DNA of 64,000 nt. Source: Microstegium vimineum. Taxonomy: Eukaryota > Streptophyta > Magnoliopsida > Poales > Poaceae. Below the pieces are notes generated by a model. It was given only the letters and a program-made list of their open reading frames with translations. It was not told where the DNA came from and searched no databases. The stretch is from NCBI GenBank assembly GCA_022036555.1, contig CM039129.1:42435827-42499826 (forward strand). Direction: 5' to 3'. The first letter of the stretch is position 1, and every line of letters starts with the position of its first letter. The position numbers and the translations under genes are program-made. Below, piece by piece: positions 10,146 to 21,502 of this stretch.

Positions 10146-10502
10146 TATTTCAAAAAACAAAAAAAAACCACAATGATCCTATATAAATCTACAATATATA
10201 TATATATCACACACACATTAGACATGTTCGACCATTTCAACAATCAATTCTTTATAAACATTTTATACACATGTTCTATTACAAAACTAATTCAATTGAC
10301 ATGCTACCCTAGACACATCTAAAATAACTAGCATATTGTAGCATCTATCACCAGCAGGACTCGGTCAACGACCTAGACGGGTAACACTTTCAGCAGCGCA
10401 ATGGCGATGCCGAATATGGAGAGACCCAACATCTCCCTCGCTAGCAAATGAACATGTATGCCAGATATGATCATCACTTTACTTCTCTATATTCTAGTAG
10501 TA
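10146..10502. other. Non-coding, AT-rich
   Basis: Contains an (AT)n run near 10195 and no recognisable gene. It lies between the hairpin array and the Helitron end. Confidence 0.4.
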
Positions 10503-10530
10503 CTAGAAAATGCCCGTGCTTTGCTACGGG
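10503..10530 (-). mobile_element. Helitron 3' terminus
   Basis: On the minus strand the sequence reads hairpin CCCGTAGCAAAGCACGGG (10530-10513), then a short AT-rich spacer, then CTAG at 10506-10503, followed by T. A GC-rich stem-loop about 10 nt before a CTRR end, inserted between A and T, is the Helitron 3' signature. The body would lie at higher coordinates. The 5' TC end was not located, partly because the Gypsy element is inserted beyond. Confidence 0.65.
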
Positions 10531-11629
10531 GTCCCAAAATTTTGGACCTCTTGTATAAAGAATTTACTCAACTATTTAGCACCAACCCATGATTGAGAAG
10601 ACTAACTAACAAGTTGTATAATATTAGGCCTTAAATCAAAAGCTATGATAAAAGGAGCAAAGAGGTATTTATTTCAAATCAGACAAAATAATTTATTTTC
10701 AATATCTCAATAACAAGGATTCAATAAATATATAGTAAAAATAAGGTATCCAATGGCTTCATTTGCCATCTATTTTTTTAATTTGCGAAAAATGCATTTT
10801 ATATTTTTTTTCATTAATAAATAGTATAATGCTCAGTCATGTCTTGCAAGGTGCATTTTTTTAGAAAGAACGGCAAAAGCTTTGCCGCAGTTTTTATTAG
10901 ATAATAGAAAAAAAACGGAAAAAGTTTACAAACCGACAGCCAAACCCTGATTACCAACTGAGCAAAAAACTAAATGACTGAAAACAAAAAAGGAAGGCCA
11001 AACCAGAAACCAAAAGAGCCAAACCAGTATTCATGCATAAGGGATCATGGGTATTCATCATATGTATAGAACCATTCCATTTAAAAAAGGCATTTGATGA
11101 AACTTGAGGATCATTCAAAGCTCTTTGCTCAGATGAGTTTACTACGATCATCAGCCCAGCTCACTGTACTACAGTAATAGTTGAAATCAGGAGAGATACA
11201 ATGGTCTATTTCCATTAAGGCCAAAAGAATACACAAAGCAGCAATGCAACACATAAGTTCAGCTAAATCCAAATAGATAGGAATATCAATAACAACAGGA
11301 CAAAGGTATTTTCAACATGCATTCGAGATGATGTACGTGCAATGACTCAAGCTGAACAAAAGAAAAAAAAATATAAATAATGAAATATTTAAAAGACTAA
11401 AGTTTTATGGTTCATACGACCATATTTTCAACTTTTCACACATGTTTCAGTAATAAGCTAGTATCCAAAAATGATCTCTACGGAATTGAGCGGGCTAAAA
11501 TAAGAGTGGCTAGGTTAATACAACATAATGAACGAAACTGCTCTCTCCATTTATTATGTAAACACCAATATGAGAATTGTGTAATCAATTGAGTGCACTC
11601 CCTATCTAAGATAGCAATTAATTAGATAG
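10531..11629. other. Probable Helitron body, no gene recognised
   Basis: AT-rich sequence with poly-T/poly-A stretches (10855-10925). A segment near 10870-10930 looks like a minus-strand retroposon tail. Open frames are short and without motifs. Confidence 0.35.
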
Positions 11630-11634
11630 AGCCC

Positions 11635-14600
11635 TGTAACACCCAAATTTTGGTTTGAATTTTAAATAATAGAAAATGATTTAATTATAGAATTGTGTGA
11701 GCATTTCATTTAGTGGATTATTAAAATTCTTGCAAATAAAACTTATTCTAGTTTAGAAACATGTTGTGCATTCATGCAGTTGCATAAATTTTGTTGTGGT
11801 GTTTGAGTTTGCAAAACCAGTTTTCAAATGAATTCAAATTGATTTGAAAACAAATTTGAAAAAAAAAACCAGCCCGAGCTCCATCACCCTCCCCCTCTCA
11901 CTGACACCGCAGGGTCCACATGTCGGCGCCAACTCCCTGTCTCTGCTCTCTCTTTCTCTCTCTTCCGGGTGGGACCCATCTGTCGGCGCCGCCCAACCCT
12001 CTCTTCTCTTCATCTAACTCGCTGACTGGATGTCCCCACCTGTCGGCTCTTTCTTCTCCCTCCCCTCTGCTTCACGGGACGCCGAGCGCCGTAACCGCCG
12101 CGACGCGCACGCCGCTCTGCTCGTTCGTGAACGTGCGCAGACACGTGGAGAGCGGGAACCGCCCCACCCGCTCCTTATCCTCTCCCTCGCTGCTGTCTGG
12201 TCCCACGGGTCAGCACCGTCGCCCTCCCTCCGCCGAGTTCGGATGCCGCGTATGCGTCGCAGACGGCAACCGCGCGTGCCCCGTCCCACTCCCCGCACTT
12301 CGGCCACGATGCCGCAACGGCACCGCGCGTCCCGCGCCTCTGCTCTACGTATAAAGCCGAGTGCCGCGTCCCTGTTGTTCCCCTTTCCCATCTGAACTCC
12401 CCGAGCCGTCGTCGCCGCTGTGGTCGCAAGGAAACCGCGCCGGAGCCGCAATCCGTCTCGGTGAGCTCTGTTGCGTAACCGCGAACTCCCCGTGAATCTC
12501 CTGAGTCTAATTTCTCTCTTTGTCGTCGCTCTGGTGGGCACAGAACGTCGACGCCGCGAACGCAGAGCTCTCGGACGCCGCCGCGACGCCGACCGCTGTT
12601 CCACGTCGACACGCCGCACCGAGCCACCTCCATCTTCCAAACCACCTCGGTGAGCTTCGCCATCGCCCCCTCTACCTCCCCGTCCGCTTAATTCGGTCAA
12701 TTAGACCCTGTATGCGCTGCTCCACTGCACACCGAGATCGTCGGCAATGGCGCCGCCGTGGTCAGCCGACTCTGGTAGCGTTCAGCCGCGTCCGAGCACC
12801 TCACGAGCACCGCATTGACACACCGCACGTCTCTAGGCCTTCAATTTGATCTCTACGGCACTGATTCGACCTGCCCGCACGCACAGATCGCGTTCGGTCA
12901 TGGCGCCGCCGCGGACCTCCCTGTTCCGGCGTAGCTCCGCTCCTTTTGGGCTCTCTGTTACACTCGCACGAGCGTGTAGTTTGTTTCTGTGCAATTGGTT
13001 GAACTTGCGGCACTCGGAAGAATCCTCCCCGCGCTCGCCGGCGAGCCAGAGCCGCCGGGATCCATGGCGCCGTCGCTGCTTGCCTCCCCGCGTTCAACCG
13101 AGCACACCACGGGCTTCACCTCGTCCCCCTCTCTCTTCCCATGCCATCGGCGTTCGAAATGGACGCCGGACGAGCCTTTCCGGTGGAACTCCGGCGAGCT
13201 CGGCGTTCGGTAGTCATGGCGCCGCCGCGTCGTCTCTGCTCCGGCCACCGTTCCCTCTCTCTCTCTCTTGGATCTGTTCTGCGCCGTTGGATCGGGTCTG
13301 TGCGGTCAGGATTAGAACCCCGAAGGGGTATGAACCCCGGTCCACGGTGGACCGGTGGACCGCAGCACATGCTCAGGTGCACGCACTGTGCCGTGGACCG
13401 CCCTATCCCGAGCCGCCGCGTGGCAGGTCAGTTGACCCCGCGTCGCAGCGTTTGCGCAATTCCGAGAATACGCTTTCCCAGTCAAGACACGTATTCTTTC
13501 TCGGTTTAATCTAAAAATGGAAATTTCCTATTTACAGTTTTGCCACTGCATTAAATTGTTTATAAAATCTTCATTTTAACTCCGATTTGGACGATTCGAG
13601 TTGCGTTAGGTTCGTAATGAAATTCTCTACATGTTAAAACACCTGTCGCTCATGTTTGAATTATTTATTTTCCATGATAATTCAAATACTAAAAATGCTC
13701 CTAGAGAACCAGTTAAATTCATATCTTTTGCGTTTTAAATCCGATTTTCGTGAAATTCGTGTTGAAATAATCGTAGCAATGCGTAGTATCTTTTTATAAA
13801 CCTTTTAACTCTGTTTATTGTTATTGGTGTACTGTTCTAATGATAGTCTTGTTTGATTTGTATGTATGAAATTGGAATGTGTGTTGTTGCAATGTCGTGA
13901 TCGAGTTCAGGCAGTGAGGAGTTTGTTGGTGATCAAGAGTTCTTTGATCAGGAGAGTTTTGACCAGCAGGACTTTGAGAACCAAGGCAAGTATAGCATGG
14001 GACTTTCCTTGTTATCCTATTCTCTATAATTATCATTTCATGTGCATGTGTTAATTTGATACCCGTAGTTAATTCCCTAGAGTTGAAACCCTTTACCTTG
14101 ATTCCTATGGGTTATGCATATGGATAGATGGCTAGTGCTTTACATAAACGAATACTTGATCCCTGCCAAAGGTTAAAATGCTATGAATGAATTGGTGATC
14201 TTGTTATGGCAACTGGAACATAACCCTTTTAATAACTCACTGTTGGCAAAAGCTGGGACTGACAGTGCTTCCGTGGGAGCTACATGGCTCTGGCTTTAAC
14301 TTAGTAGTAGGCTCTTTTCTAGCTCGTTAGCGGTTACCCGAAAGGGCGCATTAGGCTCTTGCCGAGCTGGTTATAGTGCGGCCTCTGTCCGAGTTTGAGC
14401 GTAGGCTGCGGGTCGTTATGCTACTCGGAAGGGGAGCTCTATCGCCCCTTGCCAATCCTAGCGGCCCTAATCTTGTTAGACGAGATACTATGAAAGGTTT
14501 CATAGTGAACCCCGCCCACTCACCTTGGCAGTGTTATGGGAGTAATTAACCCGGGCAATCGGGGCATCACGACTCACGGGTAAAGTTGCACAACCTCTGC

Positions 14601-15194
14601 AGAGTGTTAAAACTGATATATCAGCCGTGCTCACGGTCACGAGCGGCCCGGAAAACCGACGGATTAATTAATTAACTCGACCAACATTTATGTTCCTGTT
14701 GTCACCACTTTTATGATGATGGTTATGATTCTTTAAACTTTGGCAGTGGTATAAGTGGGATAATTTGGGGCTTAAGCATAACCTGACAATACTTGCTAAT
14801 AAAACTTTGACCAACTAAAAGTGCTAAATGCAGTAAGCCAGTGTCAGCCTTTTGAGCTTCATAACCCCATGTTATACTGCTGAGTACGAGTGTACTCACG
14901 CTTGTTTTCTTTTCAATTTTGGATAAAAATCCCGGATGGGTAACAGAAGCAGGAGGCTATGAAGAGTTCCCTGAAGACTTCTAGGCTTGGTCAACCAGTT
15001 GACCTTTCCCTGTGGAATGGAGCCACAAGAGCTAGTTTATCTTACTTGTTTTATTTATTCTTGTAATGGATATATGTTCGATATGTATTAAACTCTGTGA
15101 TGGTACTCTGTAATTTGTGAACTTATGTGTGGTTTATTCCTGGGCACACATAATGTTATGCATCCTATTTCGTCCTTGAAATTTGGGTGTGACA
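11635..15194 (+). repeat. 5' LTR of the Gypsy element
   Basis: Runs from TGTAACACCC to GGGTGTGACA. Compared with the 3' LTR it lacks 107 bp at about 11868, with a short 'ccagccc' homology at the junction. It also has one extra C near 12164 and one T fewer near 12350, just before the TATA box (TATAAA at about 12351). The many Arg/Pro-rich open frames inside are GC-rich artefacts present in both LTRs. Confidence 0.95.
12350..12358 (+). promoter_or_regulatory. TATA box of the 5' LTR
   Basis: 'tataaagcc' follows a GC-rich U3 segment and precedes a C/T-rich leader. The 3' LTR has the same box at 22324-22332 with one additional T before it. By position it is the likely core promoter for element transcription. 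Confidence 0.55.
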
Positions 15195-15197
15195 AAT

Positions 15198-15209
15198 TGG
15201 TATCAAAGC
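15198..15209 (+). other. Primer-binding site, initiator methionine tRNA
   Basis: TGGTATCAAAGC starts three bases after the 5' LTR. It differs at one position from the common plant iMet primer site TGGTATCAGAGC. Confidence 0.85.
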
Positions 15210-15383
15210 TTGAGTTGACTGTAGGACGCAAGCCTAGGTAGCAATGGTCGTTTTAGGATCCTTTGCTTCTATATTTTACTGCTTTCCATCTTGCTCTTGT
15301 TATTTACAAAATCTATATGCTTCTATGTCTTTATTCTATTATTTAAAATGTTGTTCTAATTGAGTTTAAATAAAATTCTATAG

Positions 15384-16299
15384 ATGCCGCCTGTCACGAG
15401 GTCCCGCCGTCTGAGCACCAGCAGCTACTTGGCTCAGTTCACTTCCCAGACCTCTCAGCCAGTGGTGGACATCTCAGATGATGAGATGGTGACTGAGACC
15501 GAGGAGGACCCGGAGGAGGAGCACGTGTTGGTGGAGGACGTCAACACGGAGGACGAGCAGGAGTGGATGGACGACAACCTTGCAGCACCAGCTCCACCCC
15601 CAGCTCTTACACCAGCTGCTACACCGTCGCCTCTGCCTTCACCGACTCCTGCACCACTTCTCTCACCAGCACCAGCACCTGCTCTGGCGACACCACCAGA
15701 GGATGAGCAGCCTGGATGGACTGAGGAGCAGTACTACAAGTACCCTGCTCCAGCGGCTTACTTCCACAACCTGCTGCTGAAGGTGTTGGAGGAGTACTAC
15801 CCGGAGATGGATACCTCAGTAAGGTATCTAGTTTCTGAGTTCTCTCATCCTCAGGAAGCTAGCTACTGGAAGGCCCAGGTGGTAGTCTCAGCCTGGAATG
15901 AGGCTCATGACAGTCTGAAGGTGGAGACTGTCCATGGTCACATAGCCAGGAGGGCTATTGACAAGGACAGCATGGAGAATGCCGCGGAGAACGCCTACAT
16001 CTACTACCATGGGAGGCGTTACACTGCCATGCAGAATGATGCCTACAGGTTCCTGCCTCGATTTGACACCAGGTTCAACACTTGGTCGATCCAGAACCCC
16101 CTTGACCCTGGACACCACAGTCAGGCACCTCAATGAGCTCCAAGGGGTCAATGAGAGGTTGCAGGAGGAACTGCATGGCGAGCAGCAGTCAGTGGCTCGT
16201 TTCCAGAAGATGATAGATGATCTGAGGGCCCAGCTGAACATGGCCCCGATGTATGAGAAGAAGCCACCCAACCACATCATGACTGATGAAGCTCCATAG
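15384..16299 (+). pseudogene. Extra ORF before gag, function unknown, frameshifted
   Basis: An ATG at 15384 opens 250 residues (MPPVTRSRRLSTSSYLAQF...) in gene-like codon use. The order is a basic N-terminus, an acidic segment (ISDDEMVTETEEDPEEEHVL), a Pro/Ala-rich linker and a folded-looking middle. This frame stops at 16136. A strongly helical, coiled-coil-like tail (LNELQGVNERLQEELHGEQQ) is encoded in the +1 frame up to 16299, so a one-base shift near 16100-16130 splits it. It has no zinc knuckle, protease or RT motif. Sense-strand extra ORFs between PBS and gag are known from some plant Gypsy elements. I do not recognise this one and claim no function. Confidence 0.6.
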
Positions 16300-16974
16300 A
16301 TGTTGAAGTCTTTCCCCTATGTAATAAGCGTAGTAGTGCGAGTCTGTTTAGTTTAGTGATCTTTGAACTTGATGTCTTAATGATTATGTTGATGAAACTT
16401 GTTTGATTTGGATCTTTGGTTGATTGTTAGTATGAGAGATTGTGGGCCTGTCCACAAGTCTCACAGGTTTAAACATTAGGATAATGTTTGTTTATATATC
16501 AGCGGGTTGATCTTATCTCTCCTCTCCTGTGCTGTTCTTCTGAAGCAGTCTCTGTCTTTGCTTTATATCCCTAAATCAGTAAAGTCAATGTTGATGGAAC
16601 TCTCACACCTGATAGTAGACTTCTGTATCTTTCCAACGCCACCTGAACCAACCCCATACCTGTTCTAAGCTAAGAGTTTTTGCTGTTGCAAGTCAGTCTT
16701 TCAGCGCAGTCTGTGAACCTGAACAGATCTGGATGTTCGAGTTTTTGACAAATAAAGATATGGAATCTGAAAATCTTGTGAATATGAAAGCTGTAGAAAA
16801 CTCTCTGATCTTTCCAGTCATATAAGCAGAGTTTCCGTTTGAGTTTCAGAACTTGAGATATGAACTGTGTACTGCACTGCTGTTGTAAAATCATGCACGG
16901 AAAATTTCAGTTTGACATGGACATGTTGTATGCTTTACAAAGTCACTAAACCCTACATCTTTGCTGAAAAACAG
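16300..16974 (+). other. Spacer between extra ORF and gag
   Basis: About 675 bp of AT-rich leader with no coding region. The gag frame is open from 16867, but composition and the MDGRGARVRGRGRG start point to 16975 as the real initiator. Confidence 0.5.
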
Positions 16975-18711
16975 ATGGACGGCAGGGGTGCTAGAGTTCG
17001 TGGACGTGGACGTGGCCGTGGACGTGGAGTTCCTGTCAATCCGCCACCACCACCGCCTATTGTCCCTGCCGTATCAGTGGAACAACTGATGGGAATGCAG
17101 GCACAGTTGATGCAAGCTATGATGCATCGCCTGGACAACGAACCCGTTGGAGCTCTACCTCCAGTCCAAGTGAGGGACAAGAGAGGAGAGTTCATGAAGG
17201 GAAGACCTCCCGTCTTCACCCACGCATCTGACCCATTGGATGCAGATGATTGGCTCCGAGCTGTGGAAAAGCAGCTAAACATAGCACAGTGCAACGACAC
17301 CGAAAAGGTGTTATATGCCTCTGGACAGTTGCAAGGAGCAGCCCAAGATTGGTGGGAGTCCTTCCAATACGGACGCCCTGATGATGCTCCTGGAATCAGT
17401 TGGCAGGAATTCAGAGAGGAATTCAGATTATACCACATTCCAGAGGGTATGATGGAGTTGAAGCAAGAGGAGTTCAGATCCCTCAAGCAAGGCTCTATGA
17501 CAGTGGCAGAGTACCGTGACAAGTTTGCCCAATTGTCACGTTATGCTCCACATGAAGTGGCAAGGGATTGCGACAAGCAACGCAGATTCCTAAAGGGCTT
17601 GTATGATGGTCTGCAGCTTCAGCTCATGTCTAATGAGTACCCCAACTACCAGACGTTGGTGAATCGCGCTATTGTGATTGATAATAAGCGCCGGGAAATG
17701 GAAACAAAGAAGAGGAAGCTTCAGGGTCAGTCTTCAAGCAGCAACACTCGCCCTCGACCCTACCCGCAGCAGAGTTTCCAGCAGAGAAGCCAAGGGCAGT
17801 CCAACCAGTGGAACAGAGGTCAGTTTCCTCAGCGTAATCAGTTCCAACAACGCCCACAAGGTCAGCAGCAGTATGGAGGCCAGCGCCCACCTCAGCAGGT
17901 CTCTAATCAAGTTCAGCGTCAGGGAAATCCAAATGCTCTGGCATTGAAGAACAACAACCCCAACAACAGTAACAGCAACAAGTGTTTCCGTTGTGGGAAG
18001 GAGGGGCATATGTCTTACAATTGCCCGGAGAAGCAGAACCAGCAAGCACCCCAGAACCAGAACAACCAGCAGAAAGGAAGGTACCAACCACCTCCAAACA
18101 CTGGAAGAGTGAACCATGTATCTGCTGAAACCACTCAGGAGGCACCTGAGGTTATGATGGGTACGTTTAATGTCAACTCATTCCCCGCTACCGTACTCTT
18201 TGATTCTGGTGCTTCGCATTCTTTCATATCTGAAGCTTTTGTTAGAATGCATAGTATATCTTTGCGTGCAATGAAAAATCGTATGCAAGTAAATTCACCG
18301 GGGGGTAGCATACCAGCTTCTGTTTGGAGTCCTTCCACTAGACTTACCCTAAGGGGGGTAGACTTTGAAGTGAGTCCAGTGGTGATACCCACAGCTGGAA
18401 TAGATCTAATTGTGGGAATGGATTGGATGAAACACCATCGAGCCGTGATTCAGTGTCAAGAGAGATGTGTTGTTGTGACATCACCTAGTGGGGATAAGAT
18501 GTGTGTTGAAGTAGAGATGCAAACAACACCAAAAGTCACTCTGAACCAGTTATCTGGAGAGGCCTTTAATGAGGAACAAGTGGTGGAAGAATTTCCGGAT
18601 GTGTTTCCCAAAGAGTTACCAGGTATGCCACCTGATCGTGATGTTGAGTTTCTTATTGAACTTCTACCTGGTACTGCTCCCATAGCTAAAAGACCATATA
18701 GAATGGGGTAA
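16975..18711 (+). CDS. Gag and protease of the Gypsy element
   Basis: 578 residues from the ATG at 16975. An RG-rich start is followed by a proline stretch, then the capsid-type retrotransposon gag domain (from DPLDADDWLRAVEKQLNIA through EYRDKFAQLSRYAPHEV), a Gln/Asn-rich linker, and one CCHC zinc knuckle (CFRCGKEGHMSYNC, 17983-18024). The aspartic protease follows with active site LFDSGASHSF (Asp codon 18202-18204) and later LIVGMDW. Gag packages the RNA and the protease cuts the polyprotein. The frame ends at 18711 just after KRPYR, where elements of this type normally continue into reverse transcriptase without a stop. Confidence 0.92.
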   Translation: MDGRGARVRGRGRGRGRGVPVNPPPPPPIVPAVSVEQLMGMQAQLMQAMMHRLDNEPVGALPPVQVRDKRGEFMKGRPPVFTHASDPLDADDWLRAVEKQLNIAQCNDTEKVLYASGQLQGAAQDWWESFQYGRPDDAPGISWQEFREEFRLYHIPEGMMELKQEEFRSLKQGSMTVAEYRDKFAQLSRYAPHEVARDCDKQRRFLKGLYDGLQLQLMSNEYPNYQTLVNRAIVIDNKRREMETKKRKLQGQSSSSNTRPRPYPQQSFQQRSQGQSNQWNRGQFPQRNQFQQRPQGQQQYGGQRPPQQVSNQVQRQGNPNALALKNNNPNNSNSNKCFRCGKEGHMSYNCPEKQNQQAPQNQNNQQKGRYQPPPNTGRVNHVSAETTQEAPEVMMGTFNVNSFPATVLFDSGASHSFISEAFVRMHSISLRAMKNRMQVNSPGGSIPASVWSPSTRLTLRGVDFEVSPVVIPTAGIDLIVGMDWMKHHRAVIQCQERCVVVTSPSGDKMCVEVEMQTTPKVTLNQLSGEAFNEEQVVEEFPDVFPKELPGMPPDRDVEFLIELLPGTAPIAKRPYRMG

Positions 18712-18712
18712 A

Positions 18713-21455
18713 AGAATTAGAAGAACTTAAGAAACAAATTAGTGAACTGCAAGAAAAGGGTTTTATTCGCCCTAGTTCTTCACCTTGGGGAGCACCAGTT
18801 ATATTTGTGGATAAGAAAGATGGTACTAGGAGAATGTGTGTGGACTACCGTTCTCTTAATGAAGTCACCATCAAGAATAAATATCCCTTACCCAGAATAG
18901 ATGATTTGTTTGATCAGTTGAAAGGTGCTTGTGTGTTCTCTAAAATAGATCTCCGCTCTGGATATCACCAATTAAAAATCCGAGCGGCAGACATACCTAA
19001 GACAGCCTTTACCACAAGATATGGGCTATATGAGTATACAGTTATGTCTTTTGGGTTGACTAATGCACCTGCGTACTTTATGTACATGATGAACAAGGTG
19101 TTCATGGAGTTTTTGGATAAGTTTGTGGTAGTGTTCATAGATGATATCCTGGTTTTCTCTAAAACAAAAGAAGAGCATGCTGAACATCTGAGAATGGTTT
19201 TGCAAAAGCTCAGAGAAAATCAACTGTATGCCAAGAGAAGTAAGTGTGAGTTTTGGTTAAGAGAAGTGTCTTTCTTGGGTCACGTGGTCTCTAATGGAGG
19301 TATAGCAGTAGACCCAAGTAAGGTGCGAGATGTTCTAAACTGGAACCCTCCAACCAATGTTACTGAAATCCGTAGTTTCCTGGGCTTATCAGGATACTAT
19401 AGGAGGTTCATAGAAGGGTTTTCAGAACTAGCAAAACCAATGACAGCTCTGCTAGAGAAAAGTGCCAAGTTTGTGTGGTCTGATAAATGTCAAACCAACT
19501 TTGAAGAGTTGAAGAAAAGGTTGACCACAGCCCCAGTACTGACATTACCAGATCTGAACAAGAGTTTCTCAATCTACTGTGATGCCTCTCGTCTTGGTCT
19601 TGGATGTGTGCTTATGCAAGAAGGAAAAGTTGTGGCATATGCATCCAGGCAATTGAGGAAGCACGAGCTGAATTACCCCACTCATGACTTGGAATTGGCA
19701 GCAGTGGTCCATGCTCTAAAGATATGGAGACATTATCTAATAGGGCATAAGTGTGATATCTATACAGATCACAAGAGTTTGAAATATATTTTCACTCAGT
19801 CAGATCTGAATCTGAGACAGCGTCGTTGGCTCGAGCTGATCAAAGATTATGAGTTGGAGGTACATTATCATCCAGGTAAGGCCAATGTAGTGGCCGATGC
19901 ACTAAGCAGGAAGAGTTATGCTAATGCTTTAAGAATGAAACTTATGCCTGCTGAATTGTGTGCTGATATGGAATCTCTTAATTTGGGATTTACCCTTAAT
20001 ACCATGGAAATAACTATAGAACCCACCCTGGAACAAGAGATACGCAAGGGTCAGTTGGAAGATCCGAGGCTGAAAGAAATTGCAGAGAATATAGTGCTAG
20101 GGAAAGCACCAGGTTTCAGGATGGATAATGATGAAACTTTGTGGTTTGGAAAGAGAATATGTGTTCCCGATGTAAGGTCTATCCGTGATGCCATACTTCG
20201 AGAAGCACATGATTCATCTTACTCTATACATCCTGGAAGTACTAAGATGTACCTGGATCTAAAAGAAAAGTATTGGTGGTATGGATTAAAAAGGGATGTA
20301 GCAGAATATGTGGCCTTGTGTGACACATGTCAAAGAGTAAAGGCAGAACACCAAAGACCTGCCGGTTTACTCCAGCCAATGAAAATACCTGAGTGGAAAT
20401 GGGAAGAAGTAGGAATGGACTTTATCGTCGGATTACCACGTACACAGAGAGGATATGACTCGATCTGGGTAATCGTGGACCGCTTGACTAAAGTCGCTCA
20501 CTTCCTACCAGTGAAGACTAATTACTCAGGCGCAAGATTAGCAGAACTATATATGGAAAGGATAGTGTGCTTACATGGAGTTCCTAAGAAAATTGTATCT
20601 GACAGAGGTACTCAATTCACATCACAGTTCTGGCAGAAGTTACATGAATCTTTGGGAACAAAATTGACTTTCAGTACAGCTTATCATCCACAGACTGATG
20701 GTCAAACAGAAAGGACAAATCAAATCCTGGAAGACATGTTGAGAGCATGTGCTCTACAACATGGTGCCAGTTGGGATAAAAGTTTACCCTATGCCGAGTT
20801 TTCATATAACAACAGCTATCAGAATAGTCTGAAGATGGCACCAAATGAGGCTCTGTATGGACGTAAGTGCAGAACTCCGTTGTTCTGGAACCAAACCGGA
20901 GAAACTCAGGTGTTTGGACCAGATGTTCTCCGAGATGCAGAAGAACAAGTAAGAAAAATAAGAGATAACTTAAGAGTTGCACAATCCCGTCAAAAGAGTT
21001 ACGCAGACACCCGCAGAAGAGGTCTGTCATTCGAGATTGGAGATTATGTGTATCTGAAAGTGTCTCCAATGAGAAGTGTAAAGAGGTTCAATATGAAAGG
21101 AAAGTTAGCTCCCAGATATGTTGGACCTTTCAAGATTCTCGTAAGACGTGGAGAGGTAGCTTATCAGTTAGAGTTACCTGAGAATTTGTCCGGGGTACAT
21201 GACGTTTTCCACGTATCTCAGTTGAAAAAGTGCTTAAGGGTACCTGAGGAACAGATCCCTCTAGAAGAGCTTACCATAAAGGAAGATCTCACGTATGAAG
21301 AGTACCCAATAAGAATCTTGGAAACAGCAGAAAGGTTTACGAGGAGCCGTGTTATAAAGATGTGCAAAGTTCAGTGGAACCGGTACACAGAAGATGAAGC
21401 AACTTGGGAAAGAGAAGAAGACCTGAGAAAGTCTTATCCCCAGTTGTTTGAGTAA
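18713..21455 (+). pseudogene. Reverse transcriptase, RNase H, integrase and chromodomain of the Gypsy element
   Basis: The pol frame is open from the gag/protease junction to TAA at 21453, in a different frame from protease. The first in-frame ATG is at 18807, inside the RT domain. RT motifs are RMCVDYRSLNE, FSKIDLRSGYHQ and FIDDILVFS (catalytic Asp codons 19140-19145). RNase H has FSIYCDASRLGLG and TDHKSLKYIF. Integrase has the zinc-binding CDTCQRVK, then Asp 20418-20420 (MDFIVGLP), Asp 20601-20603 (SDRGTQF) and Glu 20709-20711 (GQTERTNQ). The tail (KMCKVQWNRYTEDEATWERE) resembles a chromodomain. Apart from the frameshift that separates it from gag-protease I see no stop. A programmed shift is possible but not usual in this lineage. 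Confidence 0.85.
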
Positions 21456-21488
21456 GTCCGTCTGAATCTCGAGGATGAGATTCCTTTT

Positions 21489-21502
21489 AAGGGGGGTAGA
21501 AT
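21489..21502 (+). other. Polypurine tract
   Basis: 'aaggggggtagaat' directly precedes the 3' LTR, the position of the plus-strand primer. Confidence 0.8.

Noticed and set aside
11920..13514. Many Arg/Ser/Pro-rich open frames on both strands, repeated at 21895-23489
   Set aside because: They lie in the two LTRs, overlap each other in all frames and owe their length to GC-rich composition.
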